The notes: generated by a model from the sequence alone, not told the origin. Numbered from the stretch's first letter, positions 24,176-33,735 are shown. The stretch is 47,840 nucleotides of DNA from Victivallales bacterium (GCA_016285345.1 JAEEQN010000021.1:1-47840); one strand, 5' to 3'. Made by a program: numbers and translations.

Positions 24176-25597
24176 ATGAGAAAGATACAAATCGTCGATG
24201 TGTCGTTGCGCGAACAAGCCGCGTGCAACGGCAGTTCCTTGAGTTTTAAGGAAAAGATCGAGGTGGCGCGTCAGCTTGACAAGCTGAACGTGGATGCCAT
24301 TGAAACGGCTCCGATCGTGAACGGGAAAAACGACATTATTTTCCTTCACACGCTTGCACCCCTTATGACTCGCTGCATTCTTGCCTGCCCGGTGGGGCTT
24401 GATCCGGAGCTTCTTCCGGATACCTGGGAGGCACTTCGCGCCGCGAAACACCCGCGCCTGAACGTGGTCGCGCCGGTTTCGACGGTGCAGATGGAGTACC
24501 AGTTCCACAAGAAACCGCTGGTCGTGCTCGACATGATCCGCGCCCAGGTGAAAGCCTGCCGCGAACTCTGCGAAGATGTCGAACTCTCGCTTCAGGACGC
24601 CACGCGCGCCGAAATTGATTTCCTCGCGCAGGTCATCCGTGCCGGCATCGAATCCGGCGCTGGCGCCATCACCGTCTGCGACACGGCGGGCGTCATGCTG
24701 CCCGACGAGTTCAACAAATTCGTCGCCGCGCTGAACGAAGCCGTGCCCGAGCTCAAGAATGTGACGCTGTCCTTCGCGTATTCCAACGCCCTGCACATGG
24801 CGGCGGCGTGCATTTTCGCCAGCGTGAACACCGGATTCGCCCAGATCAAGACAACCTGCGCGGGCGTGAACGAACCCAGTCTCCGCAGCATCGCGCACGT
24901 TTTCCGCGCGAAAGGCGACGCCCTCGGCGTGGCCTGCGGCCTCAATATGACCGTGCTTGAGAAGTCCTACGAGCAGATCCGCCAGATCCTGAGCGGTCGC
25001 GCCGAACAGGACGAATGCTTTGAAGCGCCCGTGACCGGCGAGGTCAACTTCAGCCTTTCCAAGTCCGATTCCCGCGAAGCCGTCGCCGACGCCGTCCGCC
25101 GGATGGGCTACGACCTCGACGAATTCGCGCTGGATTCCGTTTACGATTCCGTCCAGCGCATCGTGCAGAAGAAGACGGAAGCGGCGGTCGGCCCGAAGGA
25201 GCTGGAAGCCATCATCGGCACGGTCTCCCTCCAGGTTCCGCCCACTTATCTGCTCAAATCCTTCGTCATCACCTCCGGCAACGAGATCACGTCCTACGCT
25301 CATGTCATCCTCGAACGCGACGGCGCGGAGGTGAAGGGCTTCGGCACGGGCGACGGCCCGATCGCGGCGGCGTTCCAGGCCATCGAGGAGATTCTCGACC
25401 ACCATTTCGAGCTCGACGACTTCCAGATCCAGTCCGTGACCGGCGGCGCGTCCGCCATGGGCACGACCATCGTGAAGCTCCGCTACGAGAACAAAGTCTA
25501 CGGGGGCAAAGGCGTCTCCACCGACGTCGTCGGCGCCGGCATCCGCGCGTACATCGACGCCGTGAACAAGATCTGTTTCGAGGCAGGTGTCAAATGA
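24176..25597 (+). CDS. Atypical LeuA-like protein (HMGL barrel plus LeuA regulatory domain)
   Basis: The 473-residue protein has an HMGL-type TIM barrel (1-300) and a complete LeuA allosteric/dimerisation domain (about 345-473; SGNEITSYAHVILERDGAEV, GFGTGDGPIAAAFQAI, YGGKGVSTDVVGA). The barrel starts VDVSLREQ where isopropylmalate synthases have DTTLRDGEQ. The metal-binding HxH-ND strand is FAYSN (residues 200-204), and GER is replaced by AGVNE. It therefore probably does not do standard acetyl-CoA condensation with this metal site. A changed reaction or a regulatory role is an inference. Its stop overlaps the next gene (ATGA), tying it to a TIM-barrel/acyl-CoA-synthetase fusion. It is not likely to be the leucine-pathway LeuA, since no leuB/C/D is nearby. 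Confidence 0.75.
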   Translation: MRKIQIVDVSLREQAACNGSSLSFKEKIEVARQLDKLNVDAIETAPIVNGKNDIIFLHTLAPLMTRCILACPVGLDPELLPDTWEALRAAKHPRLNVVAPVSTVQMEYQFHKKPLVVLDMIRAQVKACRELCEDVELSLQDATRAEIDFLAQVIRAGIESGAGAITVCDTAGVMLPDEFNKFVAALNEAVPELKNVTLSFAYSNALHMAAACIFASVNTGFAQIKTTCAGVNEPSLRSIAHVFRAKGDALGVACGLNMTVLEKSYEQIRQILSGRAEQDECFEAPVTGEVNFSLSKSDSREAVADAVRRMGYDLDEFALDSVYDSVQRIVQKKTEAAVGPKELEAIIGTVSLQVPPTYLLKSFVITSGNEITSYAHVILERDGAEVKGFGTGDGPIAAAFQAIEEILDHHFELDDFQIQSVTGGASAMGTTIVKLRYENKVYGGKGVSTDVVGAGIRAYIDAVNKICFEAGVK

Positions 25598-28086
25598 AAC
25601 TGTCGTTCTCGACCAATCGTTGGGAATCCTACAGCTTCGACGATTTTGTCCGGATCGCCCGGGAATACAAGTTCAACGGGATCGAGATCCACAACATCGA
25701 CACGCCGAAGCTCCGGAACGATTTCCGGCCGGAACGCCTCGCGGGCGTCCAGCATAAACTCCATAACCACGGCCTGTGCATCTCCTGCCTCGACCTCGTG
25801 AATGATATCGCCGCGAAGCCGGAGGAAGCGTTCGACGAGCTCAAACGCTGTCTGGAGACCGCGCGCCGTCTGCACGTGCCCTACATCCGCCTGAAAGTCG
25901 GCGGAAACACGCCCGCCGACGATGCCGCCGCCCGTGAGTTCATCGGCCGCGTCCTTCCGCTCGCCGAACAGTCCCGCGTGGTCCTGCTCGTGGAGACGGT
26001 CGGATACTACGCCGACACGCTGAAACTCGGCGACCTGCTCGCGAGCTTCATGACGGACAACCTCGCCGCGCTGTGGGATCTGCACTATCCCTACCGCGTC
26101 TGCGGCGAAACGCCCGAAGCTACGGTCAAAAACCTGGGCGCGTACATCAGGCACGTCCACCTGAAGGACTCCGAAAGCGCCGAGGTCCACGCGATCGTCG
26201 GCGAGGGTTCGCTCCCGCTCGACCGCGTGATGAACGCCCTCCGTTCGGTGAACTACGACGGATTCATCTCCATCGAATGGGACCCGAAGTGGGAGGCCGA
26301 GATCAGTTCTCCCGACGTGATTTTCGCGCAGTTCGTGAGCTATATGAGCCGGTTCGAGCTGGCGCGCGCGAAGGCGACCCTCTACGAAAACAACCGTCAT
26401 ACCGGGAAGTTCATCTGGAAGAAAGACATCCTGATCGAAAAGACGTTCTCCCAGGTGCTCGACGCCATGGTCCGCGAATTCCCCGACCAGTATGCGTTCA
26501 AATACACCACGCTTGACTACACGCGCACCTATTCCGAATTCCGCGACGACGTGGACACCTTCGCCCGCGCGCTGATCGCCCTCGGCGTGAAGCCCGGCGC
26601 AAAGGTCGCGATCTGGGCTACGAACGTGCCGCAGTGGTATATCACGTTCTGGGCAACCACGAAGATCGGCGCCGCGCTCGTCACGGTGAACACCGCGTAC
26701 AAGATACAGGAGGCAGAATACCTGCTGCGCCAGTCCGACACCCACACGCTGGTGATGATCGAAGGCTACCGCGACTCCGACTACGCGGGCATCATGAACG
26801 AGCTCTGCCCCGAACTCGCGCAGACGAAGACGGGCGAGCCGCTCCACGCGAAACGCCTGCCGTTCCTCCGCAACATCATTTCGGTCGGATTCCGCCAGCC
26901 CGGCAGCCTGACCTGGGAAGAAGCCGTGGAATACGCCCACAAGGTGCCGATGGAGGAGCTCCGCCGCCGCGCCGACGCCGTGGACATCCACGACGTGTGC
27001 AACATGCAGTACACCTCCGGCACCACCGGATTCCCGAAGGGCGTCATGCTGACCCACTACAACGTGGTGAACAACGGCAAGTGCATCGGCGACAGCATGG
27101 ACCTCTCCACCGCGGACCGCATGATGGTCCAGGTCCCGATGTTCCACTGCTTCGGCATGGTGCTGGCGATGACCGCGTCCATGACGCACGGCACGACCCT
27201 GTGCCCGCTGCCCTATTTCTCCCCGAAATCCGCGCTCGCGTGCATCAATCAGGAGAAGATTACCGCGTTCCACGGCGTGCCCACGATGTTCATCGCCATG
27301 CTCGAGCACGCCGACTTCCCGAAGACCGATTTCTCCTACATGCGCACCGGCATCATGGCGGGTTCGCCGTGCCCGGTGTCCGTCATGCAGGACGTCGTGA
27401 ACAAGATGAACATGACCGAGATCGTGATCGTGTACGGCCAGACCGAGGCGTCGCCCGGCTGCACCATGAGCCGCACGAACGACCCGCTGGAAGTCCGCGT
27501 GGAGACGGTCGGCTGCGCCATGCCCGAGATCGAATGCCGCATTGTGGACCCCGCGACCGGAAAAGACCTCCCGGACAACGTCCCCGGCGAATTCCTCGCC
27601 CGCGGCTACAACATCATGAAGGGTTACTACAAGATGCCGCTCGAGACCGCCGCCGCCATCGACGCGGACGGCTGGCTTCACACCGGCGACCTGGCGCTCC
27701 GCACGCCCGAGGGCAACTACCGCATCACCGGCCGCCTGAAGGACATGATCATCCGCGGCGGCGAGAACATCTACCCGAAGGAGATTGAGGAGTTCATCTA
27801 CACGCATCCGAAAGTCTCCGACGTGCAGGTGATCGGCATCCCGGACGAGCAGTACGGCGAGGAGATCGTGGCCTGCGTGATCCTGAAGGAAGGCGAGACC
27901 ATGACCGAGGAGGAGATGAAGGACTTCGTGCGTTCGCACATGGCGAAGTACAAGGTCCCGCGCTACGTCGACTTCGTGAAGGAGTTCCCGATGAACGCCG
28001 CCGGCAAGATCCTCAAGTACAAGATGCGCGAGGATGCCGTGAACCGCCTCAAGATCAAGAAGGTCGACGGCATCGTCGCCGAGTGA
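25594..28086 (+). CDS. Fusion of a sugar-isomerase-like TIM barrel with an acyl-CoA synthetase
   Basis: Residues 1-270 are a xylose-isomerase-like/AP-endonuclease-2 barrel (KLSFSTNRWESYSFDDFVRI, LVETVGYYAD, ALWDLHYPYR, HVHLKDSE, FISIEWDPKWEAEI) with the Glu/Asp/His metal residues of epimerases. Residues about 290-830 are a full ANL adenylating enzyme. They include YTSGTTGFPKGVMLTHYN (473-490), VYGQTEASPGC, HTGDLALRTPEGNYRITGR and the C-terminal catalytic lysine motif AAGKILKYKMRE. The second half would activate a carboxylic acid as its CoA thioester; the first half would isomerise a sugar-like or hydroxy-acid substrate. Their union in one chain suggests successive steps on one metabolite (inference). 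Translation is coupled to the LeuA-like gene. Confidence 0.85.
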   Translation: MKLSFSTNRWESYSFDDFVRIAREYKFNGIEIHNIDTPKLRNDFRPERLAGVQHKLHNHGLCISCLDLVNDIAAKPEEAFDELKRCLETARRLHVPYIRLKVGGNTPADDAAAREFIGRVLPLAEQSRVVLLVETVGYYADTLKLGDLLASFMTDNLAALWDLHYPYRVCGETPEATVKNLGAYIRHVHLKDSESAEVHAIVGEGSLPLDRVMNALRSVNYDGFISIEWDPKWEAEISSPDVIFAQFVSYMSRFELARAKATLYENNRHTGKFIWKKDILIEKTFSQVLDAMVREFPDQYAFKYTTLDYTRTYSEFRDDVDTFARALIALGVKPGAKVAIWATNVPQWYITFWATTKIGAALVTVNTAYKIQEAEYLLRQSDTHTLVMIEGYRDSDYAGIMNELCPELAQTKTGEPLHAKRLPFLRNIISVGFRQPGSLTWEEAVEYAHKVPMEELRRRADAVDIHDVCNMQYTSGTTGFPKGVMLTHYNVVNNGKCIGDSMDLSTADRMMVQVPMFHCFGMVLAMTASMTHGTTLCPLPYFSPKSALACINQEKITAFHGVPTMFIAMLEHADFPKTDFSYMRTGIMAGSPCPVSVMQDVVNKMNMTEIVIVYGQTEASPGCTMSRTNDPLEVRVETVGCAMPEIECRIVDPATGKDLPDNVPGEFLARGYNIMKGYYKMPLETAAAIDADGWLHTGDLALRTPEGNYRITGRLKDMIIRGGENIYPKEIEEFIYTHPKVSDVQVIGIPDEQYGEEIVACVILKEGETMTEEEMKDFVRSHMAKYKVPRYVDFVKEFPMNAAGKILKYKMREDAVNRLKIKKVDGIVAE

Positions 28087-28113
28087 CCTTTCCCGCCGCG
28101 CACGACGGCGTTT

Positions 28114-28143
28114 CCCGGCGGAGGACCAAGCGCTTCCGCCGGG
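28114..28143 (+). terminator. Hairpin between the fusion gene and PFOR
   Basis: CCCGGCGGA pairs with TCCGCCGGG around 12 bases, followed by TTTCC. The short T-run suggests partial termination, so PFOR may be made from both this transcript and its own. Confidence 0.5.
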
Positions 28144-28219
28144 TTTCCGCATCCGCGCGGCGACCTGAAAAATATCTGAAATTGAACTGAACTGATACCG
28201 AACAAGGAGACCCGATCCG

Positions 28220-31200
28220 ATGAGTTCCGCGAAACAGTTTGTCACGATGGACGGCAACGAGGCGTGCGCCTACGCCGCATACGCGTTTTCCGAAGTCGCC
28301 GCCATCTATCCGATCACCCCGTCCTCCCCGATGGCCGGAAAAACCGACGAATGGGCGGCGAAAGGCCGCAAGAACGTGTTCGGCCAGACCGTGACGCTCG
28401 TGGAAATGCAGTCCGAAGCGGGCGCGATCGGCGCGATCCACGGTTCGCTCGAAGCGGGCGCGCTCTCCACGTCCTTCACCTCGTCGCAGGGTCTCATGCT
28501 CATGATCCCGGTCATGCACCGCATCTCCGGCGAACGCCTCCCCGGCGTCCTGCATGTGGCGTCCCGCACGGTCGGCACACACGCGCTCTCCATCTTCGGC
28601 GATCATTCGGACGTGATGAATTGCCGTCAGACCGGGTTCGCGATGCTGTCCAGCGCGAACGCGCAGGAAGTGATGGACCTCGCGCCCGTGGCGCACCTCG
28701 CCGCGATCGAAGGCCTGATCCCGTTTCTGCATTTCTTCGACGGATTCCGCACCTCGCATGAACTCAGCAAGGTCGAGCCGATCGACTACGCCGACCTGAA
28801 ACCGCTCGTCGACTTGAAGGCGCTTGAGGCGTTTCGCGCCCACGCGCTGAACCCGGAACACCCGATGCTCCGCGCGACCGTGCAGAACCCGGACATCTTC
28901 TTCCAGGTGCGCGAGGCGAACAACGCGTTCTACGACGCGCTGCCCGGCATCGTGCAGTCCTGCATGGACAAGATCGCGTCCGTGACGGGCCGCCGGTACC
29001 ACCTCTTTGACTACTACGGCGCGCCCGACGCCGAATACGTCGTGGTCGCCATGGGCTCCGTCTCCGGCACCATCCGTGAGACCGTCGACTGGCTGAACTC
29101 CCGCGGCGGCAAGACCGGGTTCCTTCAGGTCCACCTGTACCGGCCGTTCTCCGCGAAGCACTTCCTCGCCGCGCTCCCCGCCTCGGTCAAACGCATCGCC
29201 GTGCTCGACCGCTGCAAGGAAATGGGCGCGGCCGGCGATCCGCTGTATCTGGACGTCCGATCCGTGCTGGCCGAGGTGAAGCATCCCGCCGCGCTCTCCG
29301 TGTACGGCGGCCGCTACGGCCTCTCTTCGAAGGACACCGACCCGGCGCAGATCGAAGCCGTCTTCCGCAACCTCGCCGCCGAAAAACCGATGAACAGCTT
29401 CACGATCGGCATCGTGGACGACGTGACGCATCGTTCGCTCCCGGTCGAAGCTCCCCTCTATCCCGACGACGAGCACATCGTCTGCTGCAAGTTCTGGGGC
29501 CTCGGCTCCGACGGCACGGTCGGCGCGAACAAGAACACGGTCAACATCATCAACGCCCACACCTCCAAGTACGCCCAGGCGTATTTCGAGTACGACGCCA
29601 AGAAGTCGTTCGGCGTGACCAAGTCGCATCTCCGGTTCGGCGACAAGCCGATCCGTTCCTCCTACTACGTGAAGGCCGCCGACTTCATCGGCTGCCACAA
29701 CGCCACGTACATCTCCAAGTACGACGTCGCGGGCGAGCTCAAACCGAACGGCACGCTCCTGCTGAACTGCCCGTGGACGCCCGCCGAGCTCGACGATAAG
29801 CTCCCGGCGCATGTGAAGCGCACGCTCGCCGAACGCCATGCGAAGCTCTACCTGATCGACGCCGTCGCCATCGCGGAACGCCTTGGCCTCGGCAGCCACA
29901 TCAACATGGTCCTGCAGGCCGCGTTCTTCCGCCTCGCGAACGTCATCCCCGTGGAGGACGCCGTCGGGTTCATGAAGGCCGCCGCGAAGAAGACGTATTT
30001 CGCCAAGGGCGACGACGTGGTGAACCGCAACCTCGCCGCCATCGACGAGGGCGTGAAGAGCCTCGTGGAAGCGCCCGTGCCGGAATCCTGGCTGAACGCC
30101 GCCGATCCCGCGCCCGCCGCGCGTCCCGGCCTCCCCGCCGTCGTTACGAACCTGCTCGAGCCGATCAACGCCCAGAAGGGCGACGACCTGCCCGTGAGCG
30201 CGTTCAAGGGCTATGAGGACGGCGTGATCGACATGGGCCTGACCGCCTACGAGAAACGCGACATCGCGGTTCATGTGCCCGTCTGGGATCCCGCCAAGTG
30301 CATCCAGTGCAACAGATGCGCGTTCGCCTGTCCGCACGCCGTGGTGCGCCCGTACCTGCTGACCGAGGCGGAAGCCGCCGCCGCGCCCGCTCCGCTCCGC
30401 ACGATACCCGCCACCGGCAAGCCCGGCTATGTCTTCACGCTCCAGATCAGCGCCGCCGACTGCACCGGCTGCGGCGTCTGCGCGTCCGTCTGCCCGGCGA
30501 AGGAGAAGGCGCTCGCCATGACCCCGAACGCCGAGACCGACCACGACCTCGCGAACTGGAATTATCTGCTGTCGCTCCCCGCCAAGTCCGACGTCTTCAA
30601 CCCCTACACGGTCAAGGGCAGCCAGTTCCGCCGTCCGCTCCTCGAGTTCTCCGCCGCCTGCGCAGGCTGCGGCGAAACGCCCTACGCCAAGCTGCTGACC
30701 CAGCTCTTCGGCGACCGCGTGTACTGGGCGAACGCCACCGGGTGTTCGCAGGCGTGGGGCTCGCCCATGCCCGGCATCCCGTACACGGTCAACCAGCGCG
30801 GATTCGGCCCGGCGTGGACCAATTCGCTGTTCGAGAACAACGCCGAGTTCGCGCTCGGCATGCTGCTTTCCTCGAAGAAACAGCGCGAGATGCAGCTCAT
30901 CCGCGTGAAGGTCCTGCTCGAAAAGGCCGTGCCCGAATCCGTGAAAAACGCGCTTCAGGGCTGGCTTGACGCGTTCGACGATCTCGACGCCTCGCGCAAA
31001 GCGACCGATGCCCTCTGCTCCGCGCTCGAATCCGCCCGCGCCGGGCTCGCGTCCGACAACGAGATTTCCGAGCTTGTCGATGGCATCCTCCTGCACCGCG
31101 ACCAGCTCGCCAAAAAGACGTTCTGGATGTACGGCGGCGACGGCTGGGCGTACGACATCGGGTTCGGCGGCCTCGACCACGTGATCGCGAGCGGCGAGAA

Positions 31201-31753
31201 CATCAACGCCCTGATCGTGGACACCGAGGTCTACTCGAACACCGGCGGCCAGTCCTCCAAGGCCACGCAGATCGGCGCCGTGGCGCAGTTCGCCAGCTCC
31301 GGCAAGCGCAGCCCGAAGAAGGACCTCGGGCGCATCTTCATGACTTACGGCAACGTCTACGTCGCGTCCGTCGCGATGGGCGCGGATCCGAACCAGCTCA
31401 TGAAGGCGCTCCAGGAGGCCGAGGCGTTCCCCGGACCGTCCGTCGTGATCGCCTACGCCCCCTGCATGACCCACGGCCTGAAGTGCGGCATGTGCAACGT
31501 CCAGCAGGAGATGAAGGCCGCCGTCGACGCCGGGTACTGGTTTCTCTACCGCTACGATCCGTCGAAGGAGAAGCCGTTCACGCTCGATTCGCCGGCCCCG
31601 ACGAAGGATTACCGCAGCTTCCTGAAGGGCGAAGTCCGTTTCGCCGCGCTCGAACGCACCTTCCCCGAGAACGCCGCCACGCTCTTCGAGACCGGCAGCC
31701 AACTTGCCGCGAAGAAGTACGCCGAGTACAAGAAGCTCGAAGAAAACCAGTAA
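28220..31753 (+). CDS. nifJ: Pyruvate:ferredoxin (flavodoxin) oxidoreductase
   Basis: The 1177-residue single-chain enzyme oxidises pyruvate with CoA to acetyl-CoA, CO2 and reduced ferredoxin, the central step of anaerobic fermentation. Domain I begins AAYAFSEVAAIYPITPSSPM. The inserted ferredoxin domain has CIQCNRCAFACP (from C694) and CTGCGVCASVCP (from C748). The third cluster uses C814 and C817 in CAGCGE. The thiamine-diphosphate part has GGDGWAYDIGFGGLDHVIAS and DTEVYSNTGGQSSK. All match full-length PFOR in order and size. AAGGAGA precedes the start. It follows the LeuA-like/acyl-CoA-synthetase pair, and acyl-CoA chemistry links them. Confidence 0.95.
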   Translation: MSSAKQFVTMDGNEACAYAAYAFSEVAAIYPITPSSPMAGKTDEWAAKGRKNVFGQTVTLVEMQSEAGAIGAIHGSLEAGALSTSFTSSQGLMLMIPVMHRISGERLPGVLHVASRTVGTHALSIFGDHSDVMNCRQTGFAMLSSANAQEVMDLAPVAHLAAIEGLIPFLHFFDGFRTSHELSKVEPIDYADLKPLVDLKALEAFRAHALNPEHPMLRATVQNPDIFFQVREANNAFYDALPGIVQSCMDKIASVTGRRYHLFDYYGAPDAEYVVVAMGSVSGTIRETVDWLNSRGGKTGFLQVHLYRPFSAKHFLAALPASVKRIAVLDRCKEMGAAGDPLYLDVRSVLAEVKHPAALSVYGGRYGLSSKDTDPAQIEAVFRNLAAEKPMNSFTIGIVDDVTHRSLPVEAPLYPDDEHIVCCKFWGLGSDGTVGANKNTVNIINAHTSKYAQAYFEYDAKKSFGVTKSHLRFGDKPIRSSYYVKAADFIGCHNATYISKYDVAGELKPNGTLLLNCPWTPAELDDKLPAHVKRTLAERHAKLYLIDAVAIAERLGLGSHINMVLQAAFFRLANVIPVEDAVGFMKAAAKKTYFAKGDDVVNRNLAAIDEGVKSLVEAPVPESWLNAADPAPAARPGLPAVVTNLLEPINAQKGDDLPVSAFKGYEDGVIDMGLTAYEKRDIAVHVPVWDPAKCIQCNRCAFACPHAVVRPYLLTEAEAAAAPAPLRTIPATGKPGYVFTLQISAADCTGCGVCASVCPAKEKALAMTPNAETDHDLANWNYLLSLPAKSDVFNPYTVKGSQFRRPLLEFSAACAGCGETPYAKLLTQLFGDRVYWANATGCSQAWGSPMPGIPYTVNQRGFGPAWTNSLFENNAEFALGMLLSSKKQREMQLIRVKVLLEKAVPESVKNALQGWLDAFDDLDASRKATDALCSALESARAGLASDNEISELVDGILLHRDQLAKKTFWMYGGDGWAYDIGFGGLDHVIASGENINALIVDTEVYSNTGGQSSKATQIGAVAQFASSGKRSPKKDLGRIFMTYGNVYVASVAMGADPNQLMKALQEAEAFPGPSVVIAYAPCMTHGLKCGMCNVQQEMKAAVDAGYWFLYRYDPSKEKPFTLDSPAPTKDYRSFLKGEVRFAALERTFPENAATLFETGSQLAAKKYAEYKKLEENQ

Positions 31754-31786
31754 TCTGAGCTCCGTAACTCTGGAGGGGGGAGAAGC

Positions 31787-32761
31787 TTGATTATTAACAC
31801 GGGCGGCCGGACCGACACGGTCCAGTATTTCACGGACTGGCTGCTGAACCGGTTCGCGGAGGGATATGCGCTGTCCCGGAATCCGCTCTTCCCGGACAAG
31901 GTCACGCGCTGGGAGCTGAATCCCGAGGTTGTCGACTGCGTGGTGTTTTGCTCGAAGAACTACCGCCCGATCCTGCCGCGTATCCGCGAGATCACGGACC
32001 GTTTCCGCACGTATTGTTTCTACACGATCACGGCGTACGGACGCGACGTGGAGCCGAGCGTGCCGCCGATCGACGAAAGCATGGAGACGCTCGCCGAACT
32101 CGCCTCGGTCGTCGGGCGCGGGCGTGTCGCGTGGCGCTACGATCCCGTCCTGCTCACGAAGACCTACACCATCGAACGCCACAAAGACACGTTCGCGCGC
32201 ATGGCGGAACGCCTCGCGCCGCACATCGACCGCTGCGTCTTCAGTTTCGTGGAGATGTACAAGAAGGTCGAATCGAACATGCCGGAGCTGGTCCCGCTGA
32301 ACGACGCCTACCGGAACGAGCTCGCGGAATCCCTCGGCGCGACCGCCGCGCGGTTCGGATTCCCGATCCAGACCTGCGGCACCAACGGCGATTTCTCTCG
32401 TTTCGGCATCGCATCCTCCGGGTGCATGACGCTCGACATCCTCGGCCGCGCCAACGGCGTGACCTTCCGCAAGCTCAAGCATAAGGGCATTCGAACAGGC
32501 TGCCGCTGCATCGAAACGCACGACATCGGCGCGTACGACACCTGCCTCAACGGCTGCAAATACTGCTACGCCAACCAGAACCCGCGCAAGGCGTTCGAGA
32601 ATTTCAGATACCACGATCCGAAGTCCCCGCTCCTGCTCGGCAACCTCAAACCCGGCGACACTGTCACCCCCGGCAACCAGAAATCCTTCCTCGCGGCCCC
32701 TCCCTCCGCCTCCCGGAAAAAAGAAACCTCCTTCTCCGCTGACCACCCCGACCTGTTCTGA
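31787..32761 (+). CDS. DUF1848 protein with a CxxxCxxC cluster motif
   Basis: The 324-residue protein starts at a TTG (31787) behind a very strong GGAGGGGGGAGA. The family N-terminus (MIINTGGRTDTVQYFTDWLL) then falls in place, whereas an ATG start would cut it. The C-terminal part GCRCIETHDIGAYDTCLNGC, then KYCYANQNP, contains CLNGCKYC, like a radical-SAM/Fe-S CxxxCxxC, plus two more Cys. The family is widespread in anaerobes and has no settled function. It lies 33 bases after PFOR in the same direction and may be co-transcribed, which is suggestive of redox chemistry. Confidence 0.8.
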   Translation: MIINTGGRTDTVQYFTDWLLNRFAEGYALSRNPLFPDKVTRWELNPEVVDCVVFCSKNYRPILPRIREITDRFRTYCFYTITAYGRDVEPSVPPIDESMETLAELASVVGRGRVAWRYDPVLLTKTYTIERHKDTFARMAERLAPHIDRCVFSFVEMYKKVESNMPELVPLNDAYRNELAESLGATAARFGFPIQTCGTNGDFSRFGIASSGCMTLDILGRANGVTFRKLKHKGIRTGCRCIETHDIGAYDTCLNGCKYCYANQNPRKAFENFRYHDPKSPLLLGNLKPGDTVTPGNQKSFLAAPPSASRKKETSFSADHPDLF

Positions 32762-32860
32762 CCTCAGCTGACACCCAGCCCAATCTGTTCTGAACTCAAT
32801 CGGGGCTTATTCCTGTTTCCATTTTTCTTTGCCGTTCGCGCCTCGCGTTCAAAAAACTGG

Positions 32861-32925
32861 CGAGCGCAAGCGAGCTTACCGAGGCGGCGAAGCCGCCCCC
32901 AGCAACGCGGGGACGCATCGCGTCC
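32861..32925 (+). repeat. 65-bp hairpin repeat, left copy
   Basis: It contains GGCGGC-GAA-GCCGCC and GGACGC-ATC-GCGTCC, the latter followed by TTTTTT as in an intrinsic terminator. An inverted copy about 86% identical lies at 34762-34826, on the other side of an AT-rich pair of genes. It may also end the PFOR/DUF1848 transcript. Confidence 0.75.
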
Positions 32926-32958
32926 TTTTTTCCTTCATTGAAAGAAGCCTTTTTCCTA

Positions 32959-33735
32959 TTATTCCTCTTTCTTTTTTTGAAAACCAAGGAGTATTTTTTG
33001 TTCTTTCTCTGATTTGATAAAAAGTATCAAACCTATCAACAAGAAAAATAAACTGAATATTTGAGCGGGAGATAAATACGTTTGCAAAAGAACTCCCCTG
33101 TTGTCGCCTCTTAAATATTCAAAGAAAAAGCGTCCTGCTGGCATAAGGAGAAGATATAATCCAGCGCGTTTTCTGAATTTAACAAACCCAAATAGCAAAA
33201 CAAAAAGAAGAAAAAGATATAAGCTTTCAAGCAATTGTACCGGGAATAAAGGAGTGTCACCAAATGTCTTGTAAGGAAGAGACCCTTGAGGATATATTAC
33301 TCCAAAATGTTTTGTCGGACATCCAAAACAACAACCACCCAAAAAACAACCGATACGTCCGAAGGCCTGAGCAATCGAATATGTCGGCAGAAATAGATTC
33401 AGGAGAAACATACTATCAATATTTACTATTTGGGAATACACAAACAAAAACACAATACAACCCAATAACCATCCATAGAATGTTACACCATAACCAAAAG
33501 GGGAAAGAAAAGCTTTAATTCCACCCCGAAACAATATATCCGAAGCATACGCTGTAAGTATCCCCAAAATGACTGAGAGGGGAATGCAAACCATTATTTT
33601 GTTTTCGGTTTCAATTTTCACTTTCTTGTTAACAAGTTGCAAATAAACGAGAACACAAATACAAAACAACCCAATCCCTGCACATAAAGGGAAGGTGCCA
33701 ATTCTAACATGACAGAATGTAATAAATTGGCACAT
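32959..33735 (-). CDS. Prolipoprotein diacylglyceryl transferase (Lgt)-like membrane protein
   Basis: The 258-residue protein has about seven membrane helices. It carries Lgt-type segments GVTFYGWLLG, YSIAQAFGRIGCFLGGCCFG, PVQLLESLYLF and MPAGRFFFEYLRGDNRGV, the last with the conserved Arg pair region. Lgt attaches diacylglycerol to lipobox cysteines. The GRIGCFLGGCCFG variant differs from the classical GRIGNFINGELWG, so it belongs to a divergent branch and another lipid transfer is possible. Its AT content is much higher than the chromosome and it sits between inverted repeats, implying transfer. It starts 12 bases after the upstream gene's stop. Confidence 0.75.
   Translation of the reverse strand: MCQFITFCHVRIGTFPLCAGIGLFCICVLVYLQLVNKKVKIETENKIMVCIPLSVILGILTAYASDILFRGGIKAFLSPFGYGVTFYGWLLGCIVFLFVYSQIVNIDSMFLLNLFLPTYSIAQAFGRIGCFLGGCCFGCPTKHFGVIYPQGSLPYKTFGDTPLFPVQLLESLYLFLLFVLLFGFVKFRKRAGLYLLLMPAGRFFFEYLRGDNRGVLLQTYLSPAQIFSLFFLLIGLILFIKSEKEQKILLGFQKKKEE

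Noticed and set aside
25498-28257. A 919-codon minus-strand frame opposite the fusion gene
   Set aside because: Antisense shadow created by high GC at third positions. No domain resemblance.
28055-32746. A 1563-codon open frame on the minus strand opposite PFOR and DUF1848
   Set aside because: Low-complexity His/Arg/Val/Gly-rich antisense shadow. The sense strand encodes unmistakable PFOR motifs.
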